The notes under the pieces were generated by a model that saw only the letters and a list, made by a program, of their open reading frames with translations, ran no database searches and had not been told where the DNA came from. A program made the position numbers and the translations under genes. From positions 620,001 to 684,000 of the forward strand of contig CANLVD010000001.1 in NCBI GenBank assembly GCA_947494445.1: 64,000 nt of DNA, read 5' to 3'. This document shows, one piece after another, positions 44,212 to 54,333 of the stretch. The DNA is from an uncultured Paracoccaceae bacterium. Lineage in GTDB: Bacteria; Pseudomonadota; Alphaproteobacteria; Rhodobacterales; Rhodobacteraceae. Positions within the stretch are counted from its first letter, which is position 1; every line of letters begins with the position of its first letter.

Positions 44212-45024
44212 ATGCGCCTGATGTCTGTTGTTTGCCTGTGTCTGATGCCTTTCGCGGGCCTTGCGCAAGGGTTGCAGAGCCATTGCTTTGCCTTGGCGCA
44301 GGCCACGCCGGGTTTGTATTACGCAGCCCTTGGCGATGGATTGGAACGTGATGAGCTGCGGCTGAATTATGTCGGACATTCGACCTATCTGATCGAGACC
44401 GCCTCGGGCCTGTCGGTGGCGACGGATTATACGGGCTTCGTGGGACCGGGCATCGTGCCGGATGCGGTGACGATGAACAACGCGCATTCTTCGCATTGGA
44501 CGGCCTATCCCGATGCAGCGATCCCGCATGTTCTGAAAGGGTGGGCCGAGGCGGGTGTGGCTGCGGATCATCATCTGACGCTGGGCGATTTCGAGATGCT
44601 GATCCGCAATGTGCCAACGGACGTGCGATCCTGGGGCGAGGCGCGCGAGAACGGCAATTCGATCTTCGTGTTCGAGGCAGCCGGTCTGTGCATCGGGCAT
44701 CTGGGGCATCTGCATCACGAGCCGTCGGATGCGCAATATGCGGCCATCGGGCGGCTGGACATCGTGATGGCGCCCGTTGATGGCGGCATGACCCTGCCTC
44801 TGGCGGATATGATCCGGGTGCTCAAGCGGGTGCGGGCGCAGATCGTTTTGCCGATGCACTGGTTCGGGGATGGCACTTTGGAGTTGTTTCTGGAAGGCAT
44901 GTCGGATGAGTTTGCCATTGAGCGGATGGGGGCGAGCGATCTGGTGGTCAGTCTGAAGGATCTGCCGCGCACGCCGGTGGTGCGTGTGCTCAGGCCGAAG
45001 GCCGTGCGCAGCGCGTTTGATTGA
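44212..45024 (+). CDS. exported metallo-beta-lactamase-fold protein with altered metal motif
   Basis: The 270-residue protein has a signal peptide (MRLMSVVCLCLMPFAGLAQG) and a UlaG/RomA-like hydrolase fold: YVGHSTYLIE (53-62), ATDYTG (70-75), IGHLGHLHH (161-169), APVDGG (187-192) and LPMHWFG (213-219). The position of the HxHxDH motif reads N90-A-H92-S-S-H95, so the first His and the Asp are replaced while other metal ligands remain. AGGAG lies seven bases before the ATG. It is followed after 15 bases by an FAD-linked dehydrogenase gene. The function and whether it binds one or two metals are open. Confidence 0.82.
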   Translation: MRLMSVVCLCLMPFAGLAQGLQSHCFALAQATPGLYYAALGDGLERDELRLNYVGHSTYLIETASGLSVATDYTGFVGPGIVPDAVTMNNAHSSHWTAYPDAAIPHVLKGWAEAGVAADHHLTLGDFEMLIRNVPTDVRSWGEARENGNSIFVFEAAGLCIGHLGHLHHEPSDAQYAAIGRLDIVMAPVDGGMTLPLADMIRVLKRVRAQIVLPMHWFGDGTLELFLEGMSDEFAIERMGASDLVVSLKDLPRTPVVRVLRPKAVRSAFD

Positions 45025-45039
45025 GAGGAACTGCCAGAG

Positions 45040-46455
45040 ATGACTTTGAGGGATGCGGGGCCGGAGGTGCTGTCCGCGCTTGAGGCGGCGTTGCCCGACG
45101 GCACGCTCAGCCAGCCGACGGAGGCTTATCTGGAAGAGCCACGCGGGCGCTATCACGGCAGGGCAGCATCGCTTTTGCGGCCGCGCACCACTCATGAGGT
45201 GGCCGAGGTCCTGCGGATTGCGCATCGGCACCGGGTGGGTGTCGTGCCCTATGCGGGCGGCACCGGGCTGGTTGGCGGGCAGACTTTTGAGGCAGGTCCC
45301 GTGCCGATCCTGCTGTCGGTGGAACGGATGGCCGCGATCCGGGAGGTCAACCGCGAGGACAATCTGCTGATCGCCGAGGCCGGTGCAATTCTGGCCGATG
45401 TGCACAAGGCTGCCGAGGCCGAGGACCGGTTGTTCCCGCTCTGGATCGCATCAGAGGGGACTTGCCGGATTGGCGGCAATCTGGCGACCAATGCGGGCGG
45501 CGTGCAGGTGCTGCGCTATGGCAATGCGCGCGATCTGTGTCTGGGGCTTGAAGTGGTCCTGGCCGATGGGGCGGTCTGGAACGGGCTGAGCCGGTTGCGC
45601 AAGGACAACACAGGCTATGATCTGCGCAACCTGATGATTGGATCGGAGGGCACGCTTGGGGTGATCACGGCGGCCTCGCTCAAGCTTTATCCGAAACCGG
45701 CGGTGCAGGGCACGGCCTTTGCCGCGGTGGGCAGCCCTGAGCAGGCAATCGCGCTTCTTGGAATGCTGCGCGACCGGCTTGGCGATGCTGTGTCGGCGTT
45801 CGAGTTGATGCACCGGCAGGGGCTGGAGTTTCTGGCAGAGACCCTGCCGCAGACCGCCCAACCCTTTGCCGATGCGCCGGAATGGTCGGTTCTGATGGAG
45901 GTGGGGTCAGGCGACCGGCAGACGCTGGGTGCGCGTCTGGAAGAGGTTCTGGGCGAGGCAATGGAGCGTGGTCTGGTCAGCGACGCGCTGATCGCCCAGT
46001 CCGAGGCGCAGCGGCAGGCGTTCTGGGCCGTGCGCGAGATGATCCCGGAGGCCAACCGCCGGATCGGGGCGGTATCATCCCATGACATTTCGGTTCCCGT
46101 GAGCCGCATACCGGAGTTTGTGACCCGGGGCGGGCCGCTTCTGGCGAAACTGGATTCCAGTCTTCGGATCAATGCGTTCGGGCATCTGGGCGATGGCAAT
46201 CTGCATTACAACGTCTTCCCTGCGGAAGGGCGCAGCCGCGCGGATTACGAGGATCTGCGCCCGGCCATCAAGCGGATCATTCATGATCTGGTGGATGCGC
46301 TTGAGGGCTCGGTCAGTGCGGAACACGGGATCGGGCGGCTGAAGGTCGATGATCTGGCGCGATACGGCGATCCGGTGGCGCTGGGCGCGATGCGGGCGAT
46401 CAAGGCGGCCCTTGACCCAAGGGGCATTCTGAACCCGGGTGTATTGTTCAAGTGA
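45040..46455 (+). CDS. FAD-linked oxidase, GlcD/D-lactate dehydrogenase type
   Basis: The 471-residue protein is a 2-hydroxyacid dehydrogenase of the PCMH/VAO fold: VVPYAGGTGLVGGQ for FAD binding, GTCRIGGNLATNAGG, and the C-terminal FAD-oxidase domain with HLGDGNLHYNVFP and SAEHGIGRLK. These mark the GlcD/D2HGDH group that oxidises D-lactate, D-2-hydroxyglutarate or glycolate and gives electrons to a flavoprotein or the chain. Without GlcE/GlcF neighbours, it is more likely a stand-alone D-2-hydroxyglutarate or D-lactate dehydrogenase; that is inference. A hairpin follows the stop (46459-46488). Confidence 0.9.
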   Translation: MTLRDAGPEVLSALEAALPDGTLSQPTEAYLEEPRGRYHGRAASLLRPRTTHEVAEVLRIAHRHRVGVVPYAGGTGLVGGQTFEAGPVPILLSVERMAAIREVNREDNLLIAEAGAILADVHKAAEAEDRLFPLWIASEGTCRIGGNLATNAGGVQVLRYGNARDLCLGLEVVLADGAVWNGLSRLRKDNTGYDLRNLMIGSEGTLGVITAASLKLYPKPAVQGTAFAAVGSPEQAIALLGMLRDRLGDAVSAFELMHRQGLEFLAETLPQTAQPFADAPEWSVLMEVGSGDRQTLGARLEEVLGEAMERGLVSDALIAQSEAQRQAFWAVREMIPEANRRIGAVSSHDISVPVSRIPEFVTRGGPLLAKLDSSLRINAFGHLGDGNLHYNVFPAEGRSRADYEDLRPAIKRIIHDLVDALEGSVSAEHGIGRLKVDDLARYGDPVALGAMRAIKAALDPRGILNPGVLFK

Positions 46456-46458
46456 ATA

Positions 46459-46488
46459 CGCCCCTCCCGGGGAAGGAGGGGCGTTGAT
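46459..46488 (+). terminator. terminator-like hairpin after the FAD-linked oxidase gene
   Basis: CGCCCCTCC (46459-46467) pairs perfectly with GGAGGGGCG (46475-46483) over a 7-base loop, followed by TTGATAT. It starts four bases past the stop codon. The T-run is short. Confidence 0.7.
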
Positions 46489-46583
46489 ATCAGACTAGAG
46501 GGTCTGAGGGGTCGAACGGGGTGGTTCAACCTTTTGCAAGCAACACCCGAATACACCGGGCAAGGCCTGTGTAGCGCCGATAT

Positions 46584-46601
46584 GGTTACCGAGAGGTTAC
46601 C
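46584..46601. promoter_or_regulatory. orphan GGTTACC direct repeat, CtrA-like
   Basis: GGTTACC occurs at 46584-46590 and again at 46595-46601, an exact 11-base period (GTAA-N7-GTAA on the minus strand). It lies in a 260-base gap between convergent genes, so no annotated gene starts near it. AAAGGA follows at 46604, but no convincing ORF begins after it. Confidence 0.45.
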
Positions 46602-46632
46602 GTAAAGGAATTCAGTACGGAAAAGGTCGAAT

Positions 46633-46677
46633 TGTTCCCAAATAAAATGGAACACCGGTTTATTGGGAGAATAAACC
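46633..46677. other. two consecutive perfect inverted repeats in a convergent gap
   Basis: TGTTCC/GGAACA (46633-46638 and 46649-46654, 10-base loop) is followed at once by GGTTTATT/AATAAACC (46657-46664 and 46670-46677, 5-base loop). The stretch is much more AT-rich than its surroundings. It may be the 3' end of apt on the minus strand or part of a small RNA; neither hairpin is followed by a clear T-run. Confidence 0.4.
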
Positions 46678-46715
46678 TCAATTATCAGATGGTAAGGGGC
46701 GTGATCAGGCGCGCG

Positions 46716-47255
46716 TCAATGCCCGCCAAAACTGCTGAGCGCGTGAACATCCAGCCCCATCGCCTCAAGCCGCGCGCGCCCGCCCAGATCGGGCAGATCG
46801 ATCACGAAGCCGCAGCCGATGACCTTGCCGCCAAGCCGTTCGATCAGGGAGACACCGGCCTCTGCCGTGCCGCCTGTGGCAATCAAATCGTCGACCAGCA
46901 ATACGGTCTCGCCCGGCGCAATGGCATCTTCATGGATCTCCATGATCGCCTCGCCATATTCCAGCTGATAGGCCTGTTCCAGGGTTTTGCCCGGCAGTTT
47001 GCCTTTCTTGCGGATCGGCACAAATCCGGTGGACAGCTGGTGCGCAACAGCCCCGCCCAGAATGAAGCCACGTGCCTCAAGCCCTGCGACCTTGTCGATG
47101 CGGATGCCGGCAAAGCCGTGCAGCAACTGGTCAATGGCCATGCGAAACCCGCGCGGGTCGCCGAACAGCGTGGTGACATCGCGGAACATGATGCCCGGTT
47201 CGGGAAAATCAGGGATGGTGCGGATGTAATCGGTCAGGGTCTTGGTGCGGCTCAT
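46716..47255 (-). CDS. apt: adenine phosphoribosyltransferase
   Basis: Apt salvages adenine to AMP with PRPP. The 179-residue protein has the PRPP-binding signature [17 protein letters not shown], the flexible loop preceding it ([14 protein letters not shown]) and [20 protein letters not shown]. It starts [22 protein letters not shown], the usual N-terminus. It overlaps the NadR-like gene by four bases, and mtnP precedes that, so adenine released from methylthioadenosine could be handled by genes of the same transcript. Confidence 0.96.
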   Translation of the reverse strand: MSRTKTLTDYIRTIPDFPEPGIMFRDVTTLFGDPRGFRMAIDQLLHGFAGIRIDKVAGLEARGFILGGAVAHQLSTGFVPIRKKGKLPGKTLEQAYQLEYGEAIMEIHEDAIAPGETVLLVDDLIATGGTAEAGVSLIERLGGKVIGCGFVIDLPDLGGRARLEAMGLDVHALSSFGGH

Positions 47256-48191
47256 GGGATCCTCAGGTCGGGTATCAGGGCGTGATAGAGCGCATCGGCC
47301 TGAGCCTCACGCGCTTCATAATTGCCATCAAGAACGCGGTAATGCGCGCCGTAGGCGATCAGTTTAGCCTCAATCAGGTTAAAAAACCGGCGACGGTCTT
47401 CGGGTGTTGCGAAATAGCGCAGAGGATCGTCGGCCCAGGGCACGTCCCAATGCAGCAGCGCATAGAGGTCGGGCAATTCGATCAGGTCCTCGACCTCCGG
47501 GAGAGGGTGGCCGAGCAGCATTTCAGCCCAGACAGCGGTCAGGAGGGGATCGGTGTCCTCGATCAGGACGGGACCGGCGTATTGGGCAAGGGCCGCACGA
47601 TGGGCGGTGTGGGTGCGCGCGATCTCTATCAGTTCTTCGGCACGGTAGTCGCCCTTGGGGCGGTATTCCTCGAACGGGCGGCCATATTCTGGCACCAGCG
47701 GGCCGCCGTATTTATCAACCAGCTTGCGTGCAAGCGTCGATTTTCCGGAACTCTCCGGCCCGACCAAGATCAGGTGTTTTTGCAGGCTCATGGCGGCTGC
47801 GGGTGCAAGATCCTGCCAGTGTGCCGCCGGGTTGGCACGTATGGCCGCGGCTGCGATGGGCAGGGCAAAGCGGTCGGGGTCGAGCACGGTATGTGCGCAG
47901 TTCAGGTGATCGGCGATCTGGACCACGGCAGGGTGGGAGCCGATGACCCGGGTCACGTCATGCCCGGCTGCGGCCTGTGCGATGGTCTGCGTGTGGGTGA
48001 TGTCGGGGATGTCAGGTGCCTCAAGCGGCGGAGTGTCCGGGCAGTGATGGGCAAGCCAGCCGGTGCGCGCGGCCCAGTCCGGTGACGGTCCAAGGATCAT
48101 CGGCAGCGGCTTGCCAAAGGTGCGGGCCGTGTCGATGAGGCTCAGATGACCCTTGTGGAGCGGCAGAAACCGGCCCGGGATCAGGACTGTA

Positions 48192-48199
<8 letters not shown>
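47252..48199 (-). CDS. NadR-like bifunctional nucleotidyltransferase/ribosylnicotinamide kinase
   Basis: The 315-residue protein joins an N-terminal nucleotidyltransferase domain with the motif [10 protein letters not shown] (9-18, HxGH form) to a C-terminal P-loop kinase ([14 protein letters not shown] near residue 145) of the NadR_NrtR type, with [10 protein letters not shown] and the [16 protein letters not shown] segment. NadR enzymes phosphorylate nicotinamide riboside and adenylate NMN to NAD. The N-terminal domain is short and its second ATP motif is altered ([11 protein letters not shown] in place of ISGTxIR), so adenylyltransferase activity is uncertain. There is no DNA-binding domain. 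It overlaps apt by four bases and mtnP by eight. Confidence 0.8.
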
Positions 48200-49067
<868 letters not shown>

Positions 49068-49134
49068 TGCCCGGTCGCCCCCTTGATTCCTGTCACGCAA
49101 AGCTACCCAAGATGTCTGCAAAGAACCAGATCAA

Positions 49135-49156
49135 CTCACTTCTTGGATTAAGTATC
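49135..49156 (-). repeat. dispersed intergenic repeat, CAAGAAG subtype
   Basis: On the minus strand the element reads GATACTTAAT, then CCAAGAAGTGAG; the closing twelve bases are the same as at 30920-30931. It directly follows the hairpin at 49164-49180 in transcription direction. Confidence 0.6.
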
Positions 49157-49163
49157 CCGGGGT

Positions 49164-49180
49164 CCGGGGCAGAGCCCCGG
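49164..49180 (-). terminator. GC-rich hairpin after the flavin reductase gene
   Basis: CCGGGGC (49164-49170), loop AGA, GCCCCGG (49174-49180) forms a perfect 7-base stem six bases past the stop codon of the flavin reductase gene. It is followed by a repeat element in place of a T-run. Confidence 0.5.
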
Positions 49181-49186
49181 CCGCTT

Positions 49187-49798
49187 TCAGCTTTGTCCGG
49201 GGCGGGCAAGGGAAAACAGCGTCTCGACGCGCGCATAATCCTTGTACCCAAGCCGCGACACAGGCTGGTAGCGGGTCACGTCGAAAATCCCGTTGTTCAG
49301 CATGTCGTCGGCGATGTGGATCCCCACAACCTCGCCGATTACCATCACATTGGATGCCCCCGGCAGATCGATGACCTTCCACAGTTTGCACTCGAACGCG
49401 CCGGGGCTTGCGGCCACGCGCGGCGGCTTGACCTCGTGGCACTGGCCTTTCTCAAGACCTGCCAGATCGAATTCGTCAACGCCTGCATCATAGCCGCCTG
49501 AGCTGACATTCATCGCGTCCACCAGCGCGGAAGACACGATGTTGACCACGAACTCGCCAGTGGCGCGGATGTTGGCGACACTGTCCTTGGCCGCAGGCTG
49601 GTCGGGCTTGGAGCCGGTGTTGGAAAACATCACCATCGGCGGCTCGTCAGCCAGCGCGTTGAAGAAGGAATAGGGCGCGAGATTGGCGCGGCCTTGCGCA
49701 TCCAGTGTCGAAATCCAGCCGATCGGGCGCGGGCTGACCATGGCCTTGAACGGGTTGTGGGGCAGGCCATGAGGATCCTGTGAGGGGCGATAGAACAT
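49187..49798 (-). CDS. flavin reductase family protein (FMN-binding split barrel)
   Basis: The 203-residue protein has the flavin-reductase fold features PFKAMVSPRPIGWISTLD, NLAPYSFFNALADEPPMVMFS and the Gly-rich ATGEFVVNIV, which bind FMN. Related proteins of this subgroup serve as reductase partners or bind flavin for esterase-like reactions; the substrate is unknown. The ATG at 49796-49798 has AGGAG seven bases before it, which decides the start over one eight codons upstream. It is divergent from the GNAT gene across 156 bases in which no strong motif is visible. Confidence 0.9.
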   Translation of the reverse strand: MFYRPSQDPHGLPHNPFKAMVSPRPIGWISTLDAQGRANLAPYSFFNALADEPPMVMFSNTGSKPDQPAAKDSVANIRATGEFVVNIVSSALVDAMNVSSGGYDAGVDEFDLAGLEKGQCHEVKPPRVAASPGAFECKLWKVIDLPGASNVMVIGEVVGIHIADDMLNNGIFDVTRYQPVSRLGYKDYARVETLFSLARPGQS

Positions 49799-49954
49799 AC
49801 CGGTGCTCCTGACACTTTGCATTTGCCCCCCACCTAGCCCCGTGCTAGGCCAAAGTCGAGAGGCGAGGACCGGGCAAGATGGCTGAGACAGGACTGCGAC
49901 GAGGCTGACACGCCACCCGACACAGCCATTCCTGCCGCCAGCACTCGAGCGCCC

Positions 49955-50470
49955 ATGTTTCGCCTGACCAAAGAAACCCCCGATGATGAATATGAGGTCG
50001 AGTACCTTTTCGATCTGGCCTTCGCGCCGGGCCGGGAGGCGCTGAGCTCGTACCGGTTGCGCGAGGGCGTGCCGCCTGTGGGTGATCTGTGCACCATTGC
50101 GCGTGATGACTACGACGTGCTGGCAGGTGCGATCCGGTTCTGGCCTGTGACGGTCGGGGATGGCGGCCACGCGGCATTGTTGCTGGGGCCCATCGCCGTG
50201 CACCCGACCCGTCAGGGCGAAGGGCTGGGCGGGTTGATCATGACCCACAGCCTTGAAGCGGCACGGCATGCCGGTTGGGACCGTGTTATTCTGGTGGGTG
50301 ATGCGCCCTACTACAGTCGTTTCGGGTTTGAACGGGACCTTGCAACGGGCATCGACTTCCCCCCTCCGACCAACCCGGATCGTCTGCTGGCCCAAGCACT
50401 GCGCCCGGGCGCGTTCGAAGGCGTGACCGGTGCGGTGCGCAAATGGCAGCCCAAAACCTCAGGCGGTTGA
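49955..50470 (+). CDS. GNAT-family N-acetyltransferase
   Basis: The 171-residue protein is a GNAT domain of the kind often called YhbS-like: AGAIRFWPV, LLLGPIAVHPTRQGEGLGGLIMTHSLEAAR (acetyl-CoA loop with the RxGxG/A form), VILVGDAPYYSRFGFER and a C-terminal tail EGVTGAVRKWQPK. It overlaps the convergent LysE-type gene by 12 bases at the 3' ends. The acceptor is unknown; PYYSRFGF suggests an internal pseudo-tyrosine position as in related enzymes. Confidence 0.86.
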   Translation: MFRLTKETPDDEYEVEYLFDLAFAPGREALSSYRLREGVPPVGDLCTIARDDYDVLAGAIRFWPVTVGDGGHAALLLGPIAVHPTRQGEGLGGLIMTHSLEAARHAGWDRVILVGDAPYYSRFGFERDLATGIDFPPPTNPDRLLAQALRPGAFEGVTGAVRKWQPKTSGG

Positions 50471-51091
50471 TCGCCGCAGCAGGGCCGTGGCCAGCCCCAT
50501 GGCAACCAGCGCACCACCGCCCAGACGGGTCAGCCACTGGATTACGGCAGGCCGTTCGATCCTTCGACGCAGACGGTCAGCCAGAAGCGCATAGGCCAGC
50601 GCATTGAGCGCAGCCAATCCGACAAAACTGCCGATCAGGATGGCAAACTGGGGCAGGAGCGGTGCGTGCGGCGCGATGAACTGCGGCACGAAGGCAATGA
50701 AAAAGGCGATGGATTTGGGGTTGAGCGCGGTCACCATGGCGGCATGGCCGAAGACCGCGCGCGCAGTGACGGCGTTGCTCGTGCCGACAAGATCGGTGAT
50801 GCCCTCGGGGCGGCTGCGCAACAAGCCAATGCCCAGATAGATCAGATAGGCCGCACCTGCCCATTTCAGCACTGTAAAGAGCGTGGCCGAGGCGAGCACC
50901 AGCGCCCCCAGCCCCAGAAGTGATGCGCTCATCGCGATCAGATCCCCAAGGGCCACACCAGCGGCTGTTGCAACCGCCACCTTGCGCCCCTGACTGAGCG
51001 CATAGCTGAGCACCAGAAGAACCGTCGGTCCCGGGATCAGCAACAGGGCGGTGGAAGCGGCCAGAAAGGTTAGCCAGAGGTTTAGGTCCAT
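50459..51091 (-). CDS. LysE/RhtB family exporter
   Basis: The 210-residue membrane protein has six predicted helices and the RhtB features LLIPGPTVLLVLSYALSQGRKVAVATAAGVALGD at the start and ALNPKSIAFFIAFVPQFI in the middle. Members export amino acids such as homoserine, threonine or lysine; the specificity is unknown. The ATG at 51089-51091 gives the usual MDLNLWLTFLAAS start, with GGAGC and AAGAG close upstream. It is divergent from hisC across 136 bases. Confidence 0.92.
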   Translation of the reverse strand: MDLNLWLTFLAASTALLLIPGPTVLLVLSYALSQGRKVAVATAAGVALGDLIAMSASLLGLGALVLASATLFTVLKWAGAAYLIYLGIGLLRSRPEGITDLVGTSNAVTARAVFGHAAMVTALNPKSIAFFIAFVPQFIAPHAPLLPQFAILIGSFVGLAALNALAYALLADRLRRRIERPAVIQWLTRLGGGALVAMGLATALLRRSTA

Positions 51092-51227
51092 GTCTCTTGC
51101 TCCGTTGGATTTGCGCCAAGCCAGCCACGCAGCAGAGCGAAAGTAAAGCGGGGATGCGTTGGCTCTGGCCAAAACCGGGTATGGACGGTAGAGATCGGCG
51201 AAACCCGTGACCAGCCATGGACCCGTC

Positions 51228-52313
51228 ATGCCCATCGACCCACAACCCGGCATCATGAGCATTGCCGCATATGTGCCCGGCGCCTCAAAGCTGTCAGGCA
51301 CCAATTCGGTGACCAAGCTGAGTTCAAACGAGAACCCGGCAGGACCCAGCGCACAGGCGATTGCCGCCTTTCGAGCGGCGTCGGATACATTGGGGGTCTA
51401 TCCGTCGTCCGATCATGCGGAACTGCGCGCAGCCATTGGCCGGGTCGAGGGGCTGGAGCCTGAGCGGATCATCTGCGGTGCGGGCTCGGATGAGGTGATT
51501 GCGATGCTCTGCAACGCCTATGCAGGGCCGGGCACGGAAGTGATCCACACCGAGCATGGCTTTGCGATGTACGAGATTTCCGCCCGCGCAGCCGGTGCCA
51601 CACCCATCGAGGTGCCCGAGCGGGAGCGCACGGCGGACGTGGATGCGATCCTTGCCGCGATCACCGATGCGACGCGGCTGATTTTCATCGCCAATCCCAA
51701 CAATCCCACCGGCACGATGATCCTGGGCGAGGACTTGGCGCGTCTGGCCGCAGGCGTGCCCGAGACCTGCCTTCTGGTGATCGACGGGGCTTATGCGGAA
51801 TACGTGCCGGGCTATGATGGCGGTGCGGGGCTGGTCACGGCAGACGGCAATGTGGTGATGACGCGGACATTCTCGAAGATCCACGGGCTGGGCAGTCTGC
51901 GGGTCGGTTGGGGCTACGGCCCTGTTCATGTGATCGATGCGCTGAACCGTATCAGGGGCCCGTTCAATGTCTCGGCGGCCGGGTTGGCTGCGGCTGAAGC
52001 GGCCATTCTGGATACGGAGTACACACGTGCCTGCCGGGATGCGAATGCGCGCTGGCGGGACTGGCTTGCCGGTGCGCTCGACAGCATCGGGATCCCGTCA
52101 GATCCGTCTTACGGCAACTTCATTCTCGCGCGGTTCACGTCTGCGGCCATGGTGGAAGTGGCGGATGCACATCTCAAGCAGAACGGCTTTCTTGTGCGCA
52201 AGGTGGGCGGCTACAAACTGCCCGAAGCGCTGCGCATCACCATCGGCGACGAGATTGCCTGCCGCAGGGTTGCCTCGCTGCTGGGTGAGGTCATGAAGAG
52301 ATCGAGCACATGA
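51228..52313 (+). CDS. hisC: histidinol-phosphate/aromatic aminotransferase
   Basis: This class-I aminotransferase converts imidazole-acetol phosphate and, in many alphaproteobacteria, aromatic 2-oxo acids. The 361-residue protein has SSNENPAGP for substrate binding, [10 protein letters not shown] (153-162), the PLP lysine Lys217 in [15 protein letters not shown] and the IRGPFN segment. The ATG at 51228 gives the typical [14 protein letters not shown] start; a GTG seven codons upstream is less likely. It overlaps tyrA by four bases. The coupling points to a role in tyrosine and phenylalanine synthesis beside, or in place of, histidine. Confidence 0.94.
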   Translation: MPIDPQPGIMSIAAYVPGASKLSGTNSVTKLSSNENPAGPSAQAIAAFRAASDTLGVYPSSDHAELRAAIGRVEGLEPERIICGAGSDEVIAMLCNAYAGPGTEVIHTEHGFAMYEISARAAGATPIEVPERERTADVDAILAAITDATRLIFIANPNNPTGTMILGEDLARLAAGVPETCLLVIDGAYAEYVPGYDGGAGLVTADGNVVMTRTFSKIHGLGSLRVGWGYGPVHVIDALNRIRGPFNVSAAGLAAAEAAILDTEYTRACRDANARWRDWLAGALDSIGIPSDPSYGNFILARFTSAAMVEVADAHLKQNGFLVRKVGGYKLPEALRITIGDEIACRRVASLLGEVMKRSST

Positions 52314-53233
52314 GCGGGATTGTCTACAAACGGGTGGCCCTGATCGGACTGGGCCTGATTGCATCATCTGTTGCACTGGCCCTGCGGCGCGCAGGCTTTG
52401 AGGGCGAGGTCGTCGGCACCGCGCGGTCCGCTGAGACGCGGAAGGTGGCCGGACAGCTGGGCTATTGCACGGAAATTGTCGAGACAGCGCAGGCCGCGAC
52501 AAAGGGTTCGGATCTGGTGATCCTGTGTGTGCCTGTGGGTGCGATGAGGGCGGTGGCTGAGGATATTGTGGGTTGTTTGGAACCCGGTGCGACACTCACC
52601 GATGTCGGCTCGGTCAAGGCGCAGGTGATTGCCGATCTGGCACCGATTATCCCCGATGGCGTGCATTTCGTGCCGGGCCACCCGATCGCGGGAACCGAGC
52701 ATTCCGGACCGGCCTCGGGCTTCGCCTCGCTTTTTGACGATCGCTGGCTGTTGCTGACGCCGCTGGAAGACAGTGATCCAACGGCGGTGCAGAACCTGCG
52801 CAGTTTCTGGGAGACGCTGGGTGCCAATGTCGATGAGATTGAGCCTGAGCATCATGATCTGGCGCTGGCGGTCACATCGCATGCGCCCCATCTGATTGCC
52901 TATACGATGGTCGGCGTGGCCGATGATCTCGGCCGGGTGACGGCGTCCGAAGTGATCAACTATTCGGCTGCCGGCTTTCGGGATTTCACCCGGATTGCCG
53001 CGTCTGATCCGGTCATGTGGCGCGATGTCTTCCTGAACAACAAGGCTGCGACGCTGGAGATTCTGGGCCGCTTCACCGAGGAGCTGTTTTCCCTGCAACG
53101 GGCCATCCGGCAGGGTGACGGACCGCTTCTTGAGGAGTACTTTACCCGCACGCGCGCCATCCGGCGTGGCATCATCGATGCGGGTCAGGACACGGCTGCG
53201 CCCAATTTCGGCCGCGCAAAGACACCGGACTAG
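52310..53233 (+). CDS. tyrA: prephenate/arogenate dehydrogenase
   Basis: TyrA oxidatively decarboxylates prephenate or arogenate in tyrosine synthesis. The 307-residue protein has a Rossmann NAD(P) loop GLGLIASS (13-20), VGTARSAET near the end of the second strand, [33 protein letters not shown] with the catalytic His, and the helical C-terminal domain with [12 protein letters not shown]. It is translationally coupled to hisC. Without a chorismate mutase domain, it is the stand-alone cyclohexadienyl form seen in alphaproteobacteria. The stop overlaps the convergent DUF2125 gene. Confidence 0.94.
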   Translation: MSGIVYKRVALIGLGLIASSVALALRRAGFEGEVVGTARSAETRKVAGQLGYCTEIVETAQAATKGSDLVILCVPVGAMRAVAEDIVGCLEPGATLTDVGSVKAQVIADLAPIIPDGVHFVPGHPIAGTEHSGPASGFASLFDDRWLLLTPLEDSDPTAVQNLRSFWETLGANVDEIEPEHHDLALAVTSHAPHLIAYTMVGVADDLGRVTASEVINYSAAGFRDFTRIAASDPVMWRDVFLNNKAATLEILGRFTEELFSLQRAIRQGDGPLLEEYFTRTRAIRRGIIDAGQDTAAPNFGRAKTPD

Positions 53234-54231
53234 ACCCGTGGTGCAGGTCCGATGGGGATCGGGCCGAGATAGGTGATCCGCTCGGAAAATCTGAGCGGGA
53301 CATTGATCACCCGCTCGTCCCCGCCAAGACGTGCAATCAGGCCAAGACCGCGTTCCACCGTGCGGGCGCTGTCGGCAGACAGAACGCCGCCCGCGACCGC
53401 AACCTGCAGCATCTTGCGCCAGTTGCGCGCGGTCACATCCAGGTTTCCATCAAGATAGCGGTCGGCCCGGACCTCGACCTCGCCCCGTGCCTTCAGGTTC
53501 AGCACGCCCCATGTGACGTTCAGGTCAGTGACACTGGCGGCTGTCATGCGCGGTTTGCGCCCTTCGATGGCCAGCCGGTCCCATGGACCGTCAAAGGCAA
53601 TGGTGCCCTGAAGTTTGGCCTCGCTGAGGGTCTTGGGAAGGTTGCCAGCCTTGTCGATCAGATCGCGCAGGCCTGAGGGCAGGGTCACGTCCTGCAGATC
53701 AATTGAAACGTCATGCGCATCGTCAGGCGCGGTTCCGTCCTCGGCCCGGCGGGTGGCGAGCAGGCCGCTGGTGATCTCGGCCTCCCAGCCGTCTACGCCT
53801 GTCAGGGACAGATCAGCGATCTCGATGGCGGTTTCATCAAGCGTCAGACGGGTGTTGGGCACAAATTTGACCGAGCCGCGCAAGGTCTCGCTGGTGATTG
53901 TTGCATTGCCAAGCGGCGTACCGATGATCTGTTCGCCGGGCCAGACCGCAATCACGTGGTTGGGCTGGTAGGACAGGGCTAGGATCTGGAAGACCGGTGC
54001 CTGCCAGGCCCAGCCCGAGCGTGGGTCGGCGAGCGCCAGACCGGTGGCGGTGACATCGAAACGGGAAGGGTAACCGCGCACGGTCAGGTCCTGTGTCTCG
54101 GCCACCCAGCCCTTCTGGCGCTGCGTATCGAGCCATCCGGCAAGAGCGGTTTCCTGCGCCTTTGCGCCGATGAACCAATAGGCGCTGTAGGCAAGAACGG
54201 CGGCGATGACGACGAAGAAAAGGGTACGCAT
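53230..54231 (-). CDS. DUF2125 domain protein, probably exported or membrane-anchored
   Basis: The 333-residue protein starts with a hydrophobic segment (about residues 3-21, LFFVVIAAVLAYSAYWFIG) that anchors it to the membrane or acts as an uncleaved signal. The remainder is a beta-rich domain of the DUF2125 type of alphaproteobacteria, with the family segment VRGYPSRFDVTATGLALADP. No enzymatic motif is evident. It is divergent from the ChaC-like gene across 102 bases. The function of the family is not established. Confidence 0.85.
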   Translation of the reverse strand: MRTLFFVVIAAVLAYSAYWFIGAKAQETALAGWLDTQRQKGWVAETQDLTVRGYPSRFDVTATGLALADPRSGWAWQAPVFQILALSYQPNHVIAVWPGEQIIGTPLGNATITSETLRGSVKFVPNTRLTLDETAIEIADLSLTGVDGWEAEITSGLLATRRAEDGTAPDDAHDVSIDLQDVTLPSGLRDLIDKAGNLPKTLSEAKLQGTIAFDGPWDRLAIEGRKPRMTAASVTDLNVTWGVLNLKARGEVEVRADRYLDGNLDVTARNWRKMLQVAVAGGVLSADSARTVERGLGLIARLGGDERVINVPLRFSERITYLGPIPIGPAPRV

Positions 54232-54333
54232 GACGGGTCCGGTTGATGGTCTGTATTGCGCCTGTTTAGCCTGCTGGACAGGCTATGCCCATAGCGACTT
54301 TCCCCGCGCTGCACGACGCGCTATAGGGCTGAC

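Noticed and set aside
44026-45405. Open frame of 459 residues on the minus strand
   Set aside because: It crosses three plus-strand genes in antisense and has no recognisable domain.
46604-46715. Small gene starting with TTG or ATG after AAAGGA
   Set aside because: The frame runs on far into the antisense strand of apt, codon use is poor, and no protein features are visible.
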